Positions 12,414 through 60,270 of a stretch of DNA of 64,000 bases are shown one piece after another. Position numbers and translations under genes: made by a program. Source of the DNA: Misgurnus anguillicaudatus (taxonomy: Eukaryota; Chordata; Actinopteri; Cypriniformes; Cobitidae); assembly GCF_027580225.2 (NCBI RefSeq), contig NC_073359.2, positions 16,996,001 through 17,060,000 of the forward strand, read 5' to 3'. Each line of letters opens with the position of its first letter. Positions within the stretch are counted from its first letter, which is position 1. Below the pieces are notes generated by a model. That model worked only from the letters and a program-made list of their open reading frames with translations. It searched no databases and was not told the origin of the DNA.

Positions 12414-13592
12414 ATGGATAGTGAGTTTGAGCCAGGAATGAATGAGATTATAGTTAACTATTACAACCACTCTGGTAAGTGGGGCAGACCAAGAGGCACG
12501 GGAATATGCAAAAAAGCCTTGCTAATTTTCATCTGTGTGCTAATAGTGCTGGAGAACGTAACCGTGTTACTGGCACTGTGGCGCAACAAGCGTTTCCACA
12601 GCCGCATGTACTTTCTCATTGGCAACCTGGCGTTGTCGGACTTGTTGGCTGGAGTGCTGTACGTGATCAACATGTTCACCTCTGGTGGCAACACTTTTTT
12701 CCTTACTGAGTATCAGTGGCTGCTGAGGGAGGGAAGCATGTTTGTGGCACTCAGTGCTTCGACGTTCAGCTTGCTCGCCATTGGGATCGAGCGTCATATG
12801 ACGATGGTTCGCTTAAGGCCGTGCGAGGCCGCAGGAAGGGGAAGGTTACTAGCTTTGTTGGTTGCCTGTTGGGTCGTTTCAATATTGCTGAGCGCCCTGC
12901 CCAGCCTGGGCTGGAACTGTTTGGGGCGAATGCACAACTGCTCTACCGTTCTGCCACTCTACGACAAAAGCTACTTAGCCTTTTGCATAAGCGTCTTTAC
13001 GGCCCTGCTGGCAGCCATTGTGGTGCTGTACGTGCGCATCTACCTGCTGGTGACGTCTAGCGGGCGAAGAGTGAGTTCCCGGCCTTCGGATCGCTCGTTC
13101 GCCCTACTACGCACGGTGGTGATTGTACTTGGGGTTTTCGTGCTTTGCTGGTCTCCGCTTTTTCTATTGCTGCTGTTGGATGTGGGCTGCGGTCCAAAGC
13201 AGTGCCCAGTGCTGTATCAGGCGGACTGGTTCATCGGCCTGGCCGTTCTTAACTCCGCCCTGAACCCCCTCATATACACGCTCTCCAGCCGGGAGATGCG
13301 GGCCGCGTTTGTCCGCGTGCTGTGCTGTTGTTGCTATCCCACGCCTCTGGACTCGATGCCCACAGCGGGGGCGGCACTCCCAGGAATAGTCATCAACACT
13401 GCAGAAAACAGCAAATCTAGTATGGCCGGGGCACCTAGTGGGGCAGCCAGATCTACCATAATGAGAAGTAAAGTGTCCACTCCGGCAAACTCGAGCCACC
13501 AGCATGGGGACACGGTGCCGGCAGCTCCAGGTGACCTCCTGTCTGCTGTGCTAATCAAAGCAAGCGCACTTCCTTCTCTGGGAAAGTTCTAA
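12414..13592 (+). CDS. s1pr4: Sphingosine-1-phosphate receptor (rhodopsin-like GPCR), probably S1PR4
   Basis: An intact 392-residue, seven-helix receptor in one coding exon. It would sit in the plasma membrane, bind extracellular S1P and signal through heterotrimeric G proteins. Visible hallmarks are an N-glycosylation site in YYNHSGK (Asn18), LREGSMF in helix 3 with the Arg105-Glu106 pair used by the family to bind the S1P head group, ERH (126-128) in place of DRY, CWSP (245-248) in helix 6, NPLIY (284-288) in helix 7, and a CCCC cluster (304-307) suited to palmitoylation. The start codon has A at -3 and G at +4. Subtype is less sure. The core is about equally close to S1PR1, S1PR3 and S1PR5. 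NHSG, ASTFSLL, TMVR, DW before LAVLNSA, and SRE after helix 7 are shared with S1PR4, and the shd and ankrd24 neighbours fit human 19p13.3, where S1PR4 lies. The C-tail is Ser/Thr-rich and does not resemble mammalian S1PR4. Confidence 0.93.
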   Translation: MDSEFEPGMNEIIVNYYNHSGKWGRPRGTGICKKALLIFICVLIVLENVTVLLALWRNKRFHSRMYFLIGNLALSDLLAGVLYVINMFTSGGNTFFLTEYQWLLREGSMFVALSASTFSLLAIGIERHMTMVRLRPCEAAGRGRLLALLVACWVVSILLSALPSLGWNCLGRMHNCSTVLPLYDKSYLAFCISVFTALLAAIVVLYVRIYLLVTSSGRRVSSRPSDRSFALLRTVVIVLGVFVLCWSPLFLLLLLDVGCGPKQCPVLYQADWFIGLAVLNSALNPLIYTLSSREMRAAFVRVLCCCCYPTPLDSMPTAGAALPGIVINTAENSKSSMAGAPSGAARSTIMRSKVSTPANSSHQHGDTVPAAPGDLLSAVLIKASALPSLGKF

Positions 13593-14189
13593 AATACCTT
13601 AATATGGGAAGCACACTACAGGATTTTGTGTTATTACCCAAAATGCTTTGTGACGGTTCCTGTATTTTAATATTTTAAGCATCTACTAGATTTCGTGTCC
13701 GACCCTCCGAGGATTACAAAACCTGGATTTGCTTTTATACGAAGGCCATCACTTGAAATTCATTTTTCAAGGGACAAAGCTTGACTGAACAATTGCTGAC
13801 TGAACTGAATTTACTTCTACATTAATATTTATGAAACTGAGCATGTGCTCTCCAAGCACAAAAATAGAGCCACTAAAAAATATAATCACTCGAAAAGCTT
13901 AGGTGTGCAATCTTTTCAGAATAATCCAAATGATAAAAACTGTATATGAAAGAAGATGCCTTAACAGTATTATATGCATTATTATCCATGGATGTATGAC
14001 TGACCTTTAACATATTTCCTCATGGTTTATTACTATAACAGACCAAAACACCATTTCAAATGATTAACTATTATAAAAGTTATACATAACAAATAGTGTG
14101 TTTTTAAAAACGATGAACTGTTCAGACTGTGGATGTTTACGGTTTATTTTCTATGGATTCATACGTGAAGGGAAATAGAGTATCTTTAC
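13593..14189 (+). other. 3' UTR and downstream flank of the S1P receptor gene
   Basis: Follows the TAA stop. No AATAAA was found in this stretch, so the polyadenylation site was not placed. No other gene or element was seen. Confidence 0.4.
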
Positions 14190-14282
14190 CTGTTAGCAAC
14201 ACAAAGGTTGTGGGTTTGATTCCCAAGGAAGACACATACTGATAAAATATATAACATGAATGCACTAAGTCGTTTGGATATA

Positions 14283-14820
14283 CACTCACCTAAAGGATTA
14301 TTAGGAACACCTGTTCAATTTCTCATTAATGCAATGGTGTAATGGTGTGGTGGATGTTTTCTTGGCACACTTTAGGCCCCTTAGTGCCAATTGGGCATCG
14401 TTTAAATGCCACGGCCTACCTGAGCATTGTTTCTAACCATGTCCAACTCTTTATGACCACCTCTGATGGCTACTTCTAGCAGGATAATGCACCATGTCAC
14501 AAAGCTCAAATAATTTCAAATTGGTTTCTTAAACACGAAAATGAATTCGCTGTACTAAAATGGCCCCCACAGTCACCAGATCTCAACCCAATAGAGCATC
14601 TTTGGGATGTGGTGGAACGGGAGCTTCGTGTCCTGGATGTGCATCCCACAAATCTCCATCAACTGCAAGATGCTATCCTTTCAATATGGGCCAACATTTC
14701 TAAATAATGCTTTCAGCACCTTGTTGAATCAATGCCATGTAGAATTAACGCAGTTCTGAAGGCGAATGGGGGTCAAACACAGTATAAGTATGGTGTTCCT
14801 AATAATCCTTTAGGTGAGTG
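14283..14820 (+). mobile_element. Tc1-like element (D-36-E family), internally deleted copy 1
   Basis: The termini CACTCACCTAAAGGATTATT and AATAATCCTTTAGGTGAGTG are perfect inverted repeats, flanked by TA on each side. At 538 bp, the element keeps only the C-terminal half of the transposase. It belongs to the same family as the copy at 63376. Confidence 0.92.
14384..14784 (+). pseudogene. Tc1 (D-36-E) transposase fragment with two stops
   Basis: It reads PIGHRLNATAYLSIV ... QDNAPCHKAQ ... WPPQSPDLNPIEHLW ... CFQHLVESMP. A TAG replaces the Gln before QDN, and a TAA interrupts ISK-CFQ. Compared with the copy at 63408, about four residues are also missing before SDGYF. The second catalytic Asp and the Glu are 36 residues apart rather than 34. 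Inactive. Confidence 0.88.
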
Positions 14821-14845
14821 TAAGCGTCTGCCAAATGTGTGAATG

Positions 14846-15299
14846 TTGAAGTTCTGCTTCTTTTGATCAATAGTATTTTTAGATAACTGACATCTAAAGC
14901 ATGTGTTTATATGCTAATTTGTTAAAAGATATGGTAGGCAAGGCTGTAACTGTTCAGATTGCTTTTGACTGTGATGCTCATTTGTATGTAACCACTAGAG
15001 GGAGCTGTAGCATCACTTTGTAATAGACAACACTACAAACCAAATGTGGATGCAATTTTCTGTGCACGATAATTCATCTATTAATCCAATCTGAGCACTT
15101 GGTAGTTAAGTATCCCATAATAAATGACTTTGGCTGCAACAATATCATGATGAATGCCAAGAAACACTAACCGCAGCTGTGCACAAACATTTAACTCTAT
15201 ATTGCTTTACGTGATCAATCTATATAATATAATGCGGCTTGATCATACTGGCTTGTGTTCATTGTGAAAACAACACATTTTGTTAAAAAAATATATACA
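14846..15299. other. Intergenic DNA, nothing recognised
   Basis: AT-rich; no exon, RNA gene or element ends seen. Confidence 0.4.
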
Positions 15300-15620
15300 A
15301 AAAATGAAATTTCTGTCATCATTTTCTTACTGTCATGTTGTACAAACCTTTATAAATTTCTTTGTTCTGATGAACACGAAGGAAAATATTTTGAGGAATG
15401 TTTGTAACCAATCCAATTATGAGCCCCATTCACTTCCATAGTAGGGATAAATAATACTATGTAAGTAAATGGCGCTTATAAACGGTTGGGTTACAAACAT
15501 TCCTTAAAATATCTATCTTCATAAATAAATTTTCTTCGTAGAAATGTATACAGGTTTGTAACAACATAAGAGTGAATAAATGATTACAGAATTTTAATTT
15601 TTGGATGAACTATCCCTTTA
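15300..15620. repeat. Palindromic MITE with TATCCCTTTA end
   Basis: The two halves are imperfect inverses: TTCTGTCATCATTTTCTTAC against GAGTGAATAAATGATTACAG, with AGCCCCATTCACTTCCATAG near the centre. The right end reads GATGAACTATCCCTTTA. The left terminus is eroded. The same family is at 50406-52117. Confidence 0.75.
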
Positions 15621-16383
15621 GCAGGTGTGACATTTCAAGTAATTCACCATCTTTAGCTGTAATCTCTCTTTCACACAGTGATATTTGCAGTCTGGGTAAG
15701 ACCAAAAAAAAAACCTTAAAAGAACCAAACTCATTTACAAGAGCAAAAACTGTTTCCTTTACAAAACCATTGTCATTGTGCACATTCAAAATGATTAAAT
15801 CCATTCATCAAACGATTCAAGTGTCAGAATCAATATTAACAACCAACACTGACATTCAAGAGTGATTCTGTAACGTGTAACCTTGAGCAGTTACACAAAA
15901 AAGACGCCAAACCCCCAATGGTACTGTAAAACAATAAACCTATAATAGTCTTTGAAATCAGCACATGCCATGTTGAGAACATTAATCCTTTATGCGTCAA
16001 GTGTGTAATGCCTTGGTTTACAGTATTCTTCTGAACCTCGTGTTATGAATGGCCCTTTGCCACAATGGATCAAAGCACGGACCACTGAGCTATTGTGCCT
16101 GGCCACTATTGAGGATATTCATTTGGCTGTGTGCGTGTCAGAGCAGAGGGGAGTCTGCGGCTGAATGCATCAGGCTGGCACCTTGCTTGGCCCTGCACTC
16201 TGTGAGAACAATGCCTCCATCTGGACCAGAAGCTCAAGATGCGACCGCGCAAGAGCGCTCAATTGATTTCATTCCACTTTGAGAATAGAGGTCACGTTTA
16301 ACAAGCATCCACGGGTTGATTGAGGTAGAGGCCGTTTTTGTGAACGTGTGTTGCAATCAAGATCCGGGCACCATTTTTTTTAC
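15621..16383. other. Intergenic DNA, mostly single-copy
   Basis: No gene recognised. 16040-16290 is more GC-rich (GGCCACTATTGAGGATATTC area) with no repeat structure; it could be a non-coding conserved element, which the sequence alone cannot show. Confidence 0.35.
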
Positions 16384-17803
16384 TTAAAGAGCCACTATTA
16401 TACGATTCATGATTTTACATTTGGTGTGTAAGAGTGTGTACACAGTTATCGTCTCCAACCGAAATCTCTTTTCTTGGACTACAATGAACGCAAGAATTGT
16501 AGGCAACAGTTAACTTATGCAGAGAGTTGAAGTGGACATGACGGACATTATTATAATTCCACCCGCTGCCTATGTTTTCATATTACAAGATTTTGCTACT
16601 GATGATTCAAACCATGATTCAAACACGCGTTTTTAGCAGTGTAAAGTAATGCTTGTTTGTCGTTTTACGATCCTTACATTACCAACCTGATACGTTCTGC
16701 TTAAGCAACGCTGGCAAAGTTGATCGATCAGCTGGGTCATCTGCATTTTCTGGATCAGATTCGTGCTCAGTAAAGACGATATTAACTTCTGTCAGTATTG
16801 CATTGGTAGCGAATCTTCCAAATATGGTAAGGAGCGTGTCATATGCTTACGGTATTTGGCCAATCACAATGCACTGGATAGCTGTCCAATCTGAGCACAC
16901 ATGCCTTTCAGAATGATGAGCATACGGTATATGTCGAACGTCACGTGAACAAACCGGAAAACTGGGTTGATCGCTTCCGGTTGCCAGTATGTGCAATCGT
17001 AGCTTGTTATTGTTATTCGTAGTATTATTATTTGTGTTATGTTCTTTTTAATTCTAATATCTGAATGTATGTGAGAGGAAAATACCTTTTTCTCAAAAGC
17101 TATAAATCGGTTAATTTCGTCTCTGATAGCTCCTAAAGCTTTCATGTATGAAAACAGCACCATGTCGGCATAGAGCATACAGAACCGGAAGCGATATACT
17201 ATGGCTGCGTCCGAAAACTTCTGCGGCAGCATTCCAAGGCTGGAAGGCATCAAGGCATGTCCGAATCCAATGTTAGGTTTACTTCCTGACTCCTGAGATC
17301 TTGTCCCGCAATTCTATGCATGTGCGCGCATGGGGAATGTGATTGGTTGTGCCTGGTCGAGTTTCGAAAAAATAAAATGGCGGCCAAGAAAGCGGCTGGA
17401 GCACAAATTTAGTGTAAATAAAAGTTCAGATTGCATTTCTAGCGAGAAATTAGTATTATAGTTTTCAAATATTTGATTAGTTATCACAAAGGTGCTCTCT
17501 GTTTACATTTCAAACACGTTGCTTTTAAAGTGTGCCCGAAAGTATTTCTATTAGCTGCCTTCAAAATAGTTGCTTCATGAGGCAGCGAGGCAACAAGTCA
17601 AAAAGTTTTCGGACGCAGCCTATGTTTAAAAAAAAATTGGAAGTAAGTTGCGCATATACCCTATTGGTTCAAAATCAGCGCGTTTCAGGGGATAGAGGAG
17701 CAACAATATTGTACAGTACATAATGTTTTTAACCATAAACCATGCAAACACATTGCATTACACCAAATATGTTATTTTTAGCAACATACTACAGGCTCTT
17801 TAA
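16384..17803 (+). mobile_element. TTAA-target element, family B copy 1, carrying a nested MITE
   Basis: Starts TTAAAGAGCC and ends GGCTCTTTAA. The interior shares CTCTTTTCTTGGACTACAA and the CATGCAAACACATTGCATTA block with the copies at 28766-30200 and 35394-36270. No transposase frame was found. A second element is inserted at 17203-17620. Confidence 0.75.
17203..17620. repeat. Nested MITE with GGCTGCGTCCGAAAACTT ends
   Basis: Left GGCTGCGTCCGAAAACTT and right AAGTTTTCGGACGCAGCC are perfect 18-bp inverted repeats, with TAT on both sides. The short TIR and 3-bp duplication suggest a PIF/Harbinger-type origin. Confidence 0.85.
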
Positions 17804-17819
17804 AACTCGTTCACCCTTA

Positions 17820-18198
17820 TGCTGCGTTAACACCAGCGGCAAAACATGCTATTTGCGCGTAGTTGGACGCTTGAACATTTGAGTTTACTCGCTTCATTCG
17901 TGTGTGAAAGCCGCGAGTGAAATTCTAGTCATTAGAGACATTCACGCGGAAATCCGCCTCATGGGAGGGGCTTCTGCGACTCGCTTCCTGTAATCATGTC
18001 ACTACTACAGCAAGGTCCTGATTGGTTAACGCTAAAGTTCAGATTTTTCAACTCGCGCGTTTCCCGCGGGACCGCTCAATCCGCGCGTTCCGCGCCACTC
18101 CTAACACGCCGCAGGATGCCTAATCGCGTCTTTGCATTGACTTAACATGTAAATCACCCACGCTTGCCGCCTCTACCGCGGCTGGTGTAAACGCAGCA
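17820..18198. repeat. PIF/Harbinger-like MITE, family C copy 1
   Basis: Ends TGCTGCGTTAACACCAGC ... GCTGGTGTAAACGCAGCA, flanked by TTA on both sides. Rich in CGCG motifs. Related to the copies at 22244, 42563, 49848 and 53663. Confidence 0.88.
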
Positions 18199-18319
18199 TT
18201 AGAGTCCAGATAATCGAATTCATGCCCTTTTAGGTTTACAAGAACATTGTATTAAAAACTGAAACGTTTATCCTTTGCGTTTTTTGCATACAAACAACGT
18301 TGTTAAAGTTGATCCAAAT

Positions 18320-18450
18320 AAAAACACTGTGCTGCTGTATCACGTTAACAGTGCAAAAGGTCAAGGGTTCAAACCCATCCAAAATGTATACCTTGTAAAG
18401 CACTGCAAGTCGCTTTGGATAAAAGTGTCTGCCAAAATGCATAAACATAA
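18320..18450 (+). repeat. tRNA-derived SINE
   Basis: A B-box-like GGTCAAGGGTTCAAACCC is followed by the conserved fish SINE tail CAAGTCGCTTTGGATAAAAG TGTCTGCCAAA. The A-box end is degraded. Confidence 0.75.
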
Positions 18451-18547
18451 GTGTACAAATTATGAGCGACTTTCGGGAGCGACTACCAATGAGAACGAAG
18501 CAGTGGAGTTCATGTTATCTGTCTATCGTCAGTTACTGGAGTGGACG

Positions 18548-19129
18548 GTAGTAGTTCTCGAGACTGGTTTCGGTCTCAAGACCACTTTTAAAAGGTCTTG
18601 GTCTCGTCTTGGAATTGACCGCATTTTTACTCGGTCTCAGACAAAGAGGACTCGGAATTTTATTTCAAGACCGGCCAAGACCACAACTGATGGCACACTG
18701 CAAAAAATTATTTACAAGAAAAAAATCTTAGTATTTTTGTCATGTTTTCAGTAAAAATATCTATAAATTATTAAATGAAGATGCTTTTTCTTGATGAACA
18801 AAACAAACCAAGAAAATAAGTGTAGTTTTTAGAGCAAAAATATGAAATTTAAGTGATTTTGTACATAAAACAAGCAAAAAATTCTTGAATTTTTCTTGAA
18901 TTTAGTATTTAAGAAAAAAGTTCAAGATTTTTTTGCTTACCCCATTGGCAGATTTTTTTTGCTTGTTTTAATGAGTGACTTGCAATGGTCTTGGTCTTGA
19001 CTTGGTGTCGGCTTGTTTTGGTCTTGACTCGGTCTCGACCCTTTAAACTCTTGGTCTTGTCTCATTCTCGGCCTGTCTTGGTCTTGGTCATGACTTGGTC
19101 TCGGTTTAGGTGGTCTTGACTACAACACT
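18548..19129. mobile_element. hAT-like element rich in GGTCTTGG repeats, with 8-bp target duplication
   Basis: AGTGGACG occurs immediately before 18548 and again at 19130-19137, a perfect 8-bp duplication typical of hAT. The interior is made largely of GGTCTTG/GGTCTCG repeats in both orientations. It is interrupted by a CACTG-type MITE at 18694-18974. No coding capacity. Confidence 0.75.
18694..18974. repeat. CACTGCAAAA MITE nested in the hAT-like element
   Basis: Starts CACTGCAAAAAATTATTTAC and includes TTGATGAACAAAACAAACCA and ACAAGCAAAAAATTCTTGAA blocks shared with 2161-2525. Confidence 0.7.
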
Positions 19130-19139
19130 AGTGGACGCT

Positions 19140-21766
19140 ACTCATTTGTTTGACAACCAGATTTAGAAACGCCTCTTTTGAAAGAGACGAGCGACACACA
19201 GTGACAAAGTCGCTTATAATGTGAATGTACCTTAATACGTGTACATGATGTCACAATTTACAAGAATTCACCTTTTTGACATTGGCACGGGATGATAACG
19301 GTTTTATTTTCAAACCAATGGCCTGTGACTGGGACAAAAGTGTCTGTTTGACTCACCAAAAGAGTGTTCAAGACACCAATAAAAATACATATTTTTGCTG
19401 TTTTGTTGGGTGAAACTAGTGGCACATTCAACTTTAAACATGATTTGAAAGATTAACATCCAATCCTATCAACTAATCAGGTTTTAACGTTATGTTTAGG
19501 GTTGATGGTTAAGAGCTTAAATTACATTTAAATTACAATTGACTATTAACTTTAAAGCTTGGTTACAGTTGTGCCCATGATTGTTTGATAAGAAAGTTGG
19601 TCCAGGTCCAGCAATGAACACTAAAGTAGGAACTTGGTTCAATAGCATGCTGAGATCCGGGTCACTAGCCTTTAAACTGGAATTCCCATTGATCCGTCAT
19701 CATCTACTCTTATCCTCCTCAGCTTTAAAAATTGAGCAAAGGATACAACCAGTCCTCCCCCAGATCCCTGCGTCTTTTCAATCTATTACAATAGCCGTAT
19801 GCGAGCTGCATCTGACCGGGCTTAGAGATAAGCTCTGCTGGATGAGGTCTTTATCTGGGCCAGCTGCTCACTAGGGAGGGAGGAGGGGGCAAAGGTCATA
19901 TGTCAGTAAATGAACAGACAGTACAAGTTGCCAGTCTTCACCGTGATGAAATCCAGAAGACGCCTTGCTTTAGCGCACCAGTAACATGATAATGGCAGAT
20001 ATTTGCAAGCCCTTGAGAGAAAGCATTTTTTTTTCACACTTTGTCGCACATCTGGGTCTCCCTTTCATCGCTCGGCTTTTGTCTGAGCCCGCGGCTGAGA
20101 AATCCTTTTGAGAAAGGCCTAATTATTCCATGACTAGTAAGAGCCTAATTACTAGTGGAATTAGCGCTGCGTTTATTGCGAGCGGGAGATTTTGAGATAC
20201 TGACATGGCGGACGGCTGCGATGTGAAATGAGCCCACCAACCCCCCTTCAGCTGTTGAGAATTTGAGCAATCTCTGGTTACAGTCCAGCAGACACACCTG
20301 TCGCAATAGCTTTCACTCCAAGGGAGAGCGTGTGTGCATGTCGGCGTAACGTCTGAGGTAGATTAACGCGTCTGTTTCGGACTTGTGTGGCACATGCCTG
20401 TATGTGAACGTACGTTTATGTGTCAGGGCAGCTGGGAACGTTCAGTAGATGCAGCACTGGCATTATATGCCCCACAACGTGGGCGTAAGTGTGTTGTGTT
20501 GGTTTTTACGTTTCCATGGTTTGCGTCAGAAATGATTCCTGGCTCGGGTGTGATCGCAGGTGTTTCTTTTGTGAGCATATAAGATGGATTACAATCTGTA
20601 GCCAAATATGCACACAAGCGTTGCATTCTCTAAATTGTGATAGACATTTGAAATCATAACATGAAAAAAAAACTAAGCAGAAATCAAGCCCAAATCAAAC
20701 TTCGATTTTTTTATATTTAATCTCACCGACTTCCGTAACGAAAGTCAAGGAGACCAGAAATCAACTGTGGCTTCTTTGCCCGTCACACCTGTAATCATTC
20801 GTAGCCATTTCATTTGGCAACGTAATGAAAGCAATCCCACGATGCTTCGCTTCGGCAGAACCGAGATAATGAGTACCCGGACACACAAACACAGGCAATG
20901 ACGCCTAATTTAGGGAGACCGACTGCCGTGGGCTGCAATGGGAAAAGCGTGAACATTTACAACCACGCTAAACGTTCAATCTTGGTGATCTTTTCCAGCG
21001 CGGCATGTGCTTCCTTGGGGAACAGCGTATATAGCAACCATTAACACGTCTGCTTGTCAGTCTCTTGTGAGTCATCTCCCGTGTCACTCGATAACAGCTT
21101 TACAATAGCATGCACGGCAAGATAAAGCAATTACATTTATTACACTGCAACACGTCAGTGTAAAGCATTTGAAGGAAAGCTAATTCTTATTCACTCTTTT
21201 GTAAGTTTATTATACAACACATTTGAAACAGCAGCTAAGAAACATCTTCAACATTTTACCGTATCCTAAATAATATCAATAACAGACAGATTTTTGCATG
21301 TGATTATTCAAACATCACACTTAACAGAACTGAAATGATAGTATCTGTTCTCAGCGTTATAATATGAAGACCCTGATCTATGACAGGGCCACAGTGACCA
21401 AAATTAAAACGGAAAAATGACATCATATGAAACGAAATGGGATTGACTACTTCCTTAAACCGACTAGACGGCATCTGTGTGGTCTTAAGAGTCTTACAAA
21501 CGACTTAACAAACTTTAAAGAGAGGATAGTCATAAATGTCTTTTACAGCAGCTATAAATGAGCAGACTTCCGTCTGGTTGACCCAAGAGGCTGCTAATCG
21601 ATCAATAAACATTAGAGATGACTAATCCATAGTCCCAACAGAAAATAATGAAGCCAAGTGACGGGTCTCACTGCCGACAGTCGTCTGATAAAGTTCACAG
21701 AAGGGCCATTTTGTGAGACGGAAAGTCACGTTAATTTAATCTGACATGTTTAAAGTTCATTCACGA
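19140..21766. other. Intergenic DNA between the S1P receptor and shd genes
   Basis: No exon or element with clear ends was seen. 20060-20260 is unusual: mixed composition, repeated TAATTA-type homeodomain core sites (GGCCTAATTATTCC, AGCCTAATTACTAGTGG) and no repeat features. That is what an enhancer might look like, but it is only a guess. The distal part probably includes the shd 3' UTR. Confidence 0.35.
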
Positions 21767-21772
21767 TTTATT
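21767..21772 (-). terminator. shd: Candidate polyadenylation signal of shd
   Basis: TTTATT on the plus strand is AATAAA on the coding strand, about 96 nt after the stop codon. Further AATAAA hexamers near 21205 and 21137 would give longer 3' UTRs; the sequence cannot decide between them. Confidence 0.45.
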
Positions 21773-21867
21773 AAACAGATGACCCTTAAAAAAAATGTAA
21801 GGAACCTAAAAAAAATCTTTTCATGTCATTTCGCTCATAGCACTGAGACCTGCAGTGCTTCGACCAA

Positions 21868-57614
<35,747 letters not shown>

Positions 57615-58502
57615 TCTGATCTGTTTACAAACACCCAACGGAATCAAGAATACAAAAGTGAAGCCTTTCTCCTTTGTTAGACGACCGTCGTCTGAAGATT
57701 TTGGATGTAGTATTTAATTTTACCAAAATATGTTGGCGGCAGGACCATCATGCATAGCAGAATTCATGTTTCAGGACAAACGTGGCACCCAAGGTCAATC
57801 CCTGGGAACAACAACCAGGTATCACAGATGGTCCATGACTGTCATTGATCTGAAGATCTGAAGGTTTTTTCAACAGTTGGTTGTCTGAAAATAAATTATA
57901 AAAAAATGACATAAGCATACGCAAATAATAAGCAAGCATGAAACAATTACACAGACCTTCTTAAATCTGGCAGGTAATGGTTTGACAATACACATTCATA
58001 CATATGATAAGTAAGAAGATGGTTTTAAGAGCTGGTTAAATATTATTTAGATATTAACTGCAGTTTAATTTGAGTCATTTAAAAAAACACTGTGGGGAAG
58101 TGAAGCTATACGTCTAAACCGATTACTGTAAAAAGCAGCTGAAGAACAAAAGCAAACAAACTACTGGTTTCACACGTGCTTCTGATGATGCGCAACTCAC
58201 TCACGAGGACACACAATAGAGCGTTTCTGTTCAGCTACAAGGAGACATTATTTCACACAACCGCTTAAAAACAAGATTATAGTTAACTGTACACAAATCT
58301 GAACCGAACAACTCTGATCTCATGCAACGAACTTCTCGTGTAAACTAAAAGCGAACGCGCTTTTGAGAGCAACAGCCGCAGTTTTATTTCAGATCAAACA
58401 TTTGTTGACAATGACAAACATATAATGTTATGAATGAATTATGCTTATTTATCAGTAAATAAACAGCGTTGTGAAGATCAAGTTGTTGTTGTTGTTACTT
58501 AC
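57615..58502 (-). other. shd: Inferred leader intron of shd
   Basis: A consensus donor CTGTAAGT (coding strand) lies at 58502/58503, and a pyrimidine-rich stretch ending AAACAG lies just upstream of the ATG. Between them no element or exon was recognised. Confidence 0.4.
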
Positions 58503-58740
58503 AGAATTCCTGGTTTATGTTTTCATAAAACTCCAGACGCGTTCCCCGCGTTACGAATGTTACAATGTTTCAAAAGAGGAACTGAAGCCGCGTCAATAGC
58601 ATTTTTTCAACCATATGTGTATGAGAACAACATTGACGCTCGTCTGATTGTAACTGAGCGAATGGACACACATACACATACTGAGTGAGTGAGTGAGAGA
58701 GACAGTGAGAGAGTATTGGAGCGTTTAAAGGGGAGGTGCA
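58503..58740 (-). promoter_or_regulatory. shd: Putative 5' non-coding exon and promoter of shd
   Basis: The exon end is set by the GTAAGT donor at 58502. Upstream on the coding strand are a CTCACTGTCTCTCTCACTCA pyrimidine tract and CCCCTTTAAACGC, a weak TATA-like site. The start site is not defined. Confidence 0.35.
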
Positions 58741-58920
58741 TACATACAGAGGTGCTGGATTTTCCGCTTAGCCGATTATTATTAGATATTAAATAGCTCC
58801 TGCGTGTCATATGAAAATATAAATGTTATATAGGTCAGTCATTTTGATGGGTTTATCTTTGCGTTCAATCGAATTTACAAAAAATAGCATAAACCAAGAA
58901 TTGGTTACAAACAGCTAATA

Positions 58921-60270
<1,350 letters not shown>

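Larger units (their letters stand above)
14190..14845 (+). repeat. tRNA-derived SINE split by a Tc1 element
   Basis: The 5' part has a B-box-like GTGGGTTTGATTCCC and ends AAGTCGTTTGGATA. The 3' part resumes at 14821 with TAAGCGTCTGCCAAATG. Joined across the insertion, these form the conserved fish SINE tail (CTTTGGATAAAAGCGTCTGCCAAA type). The insertion point is a TA within the tail. Confidence 0.8.

Noticed and set aside
12461..13558. Several open frames of 70-114 codons on both strands inside the receptor gene
   Set aside because: They overlap an intact GPCR in other frames and exist because of its higher GC content.
57615..57647. N-terminal extension of Shd upstream of MAKW
   Set aside because: The extra codons contain no ATG; MAKW has a good context and matches the family start.
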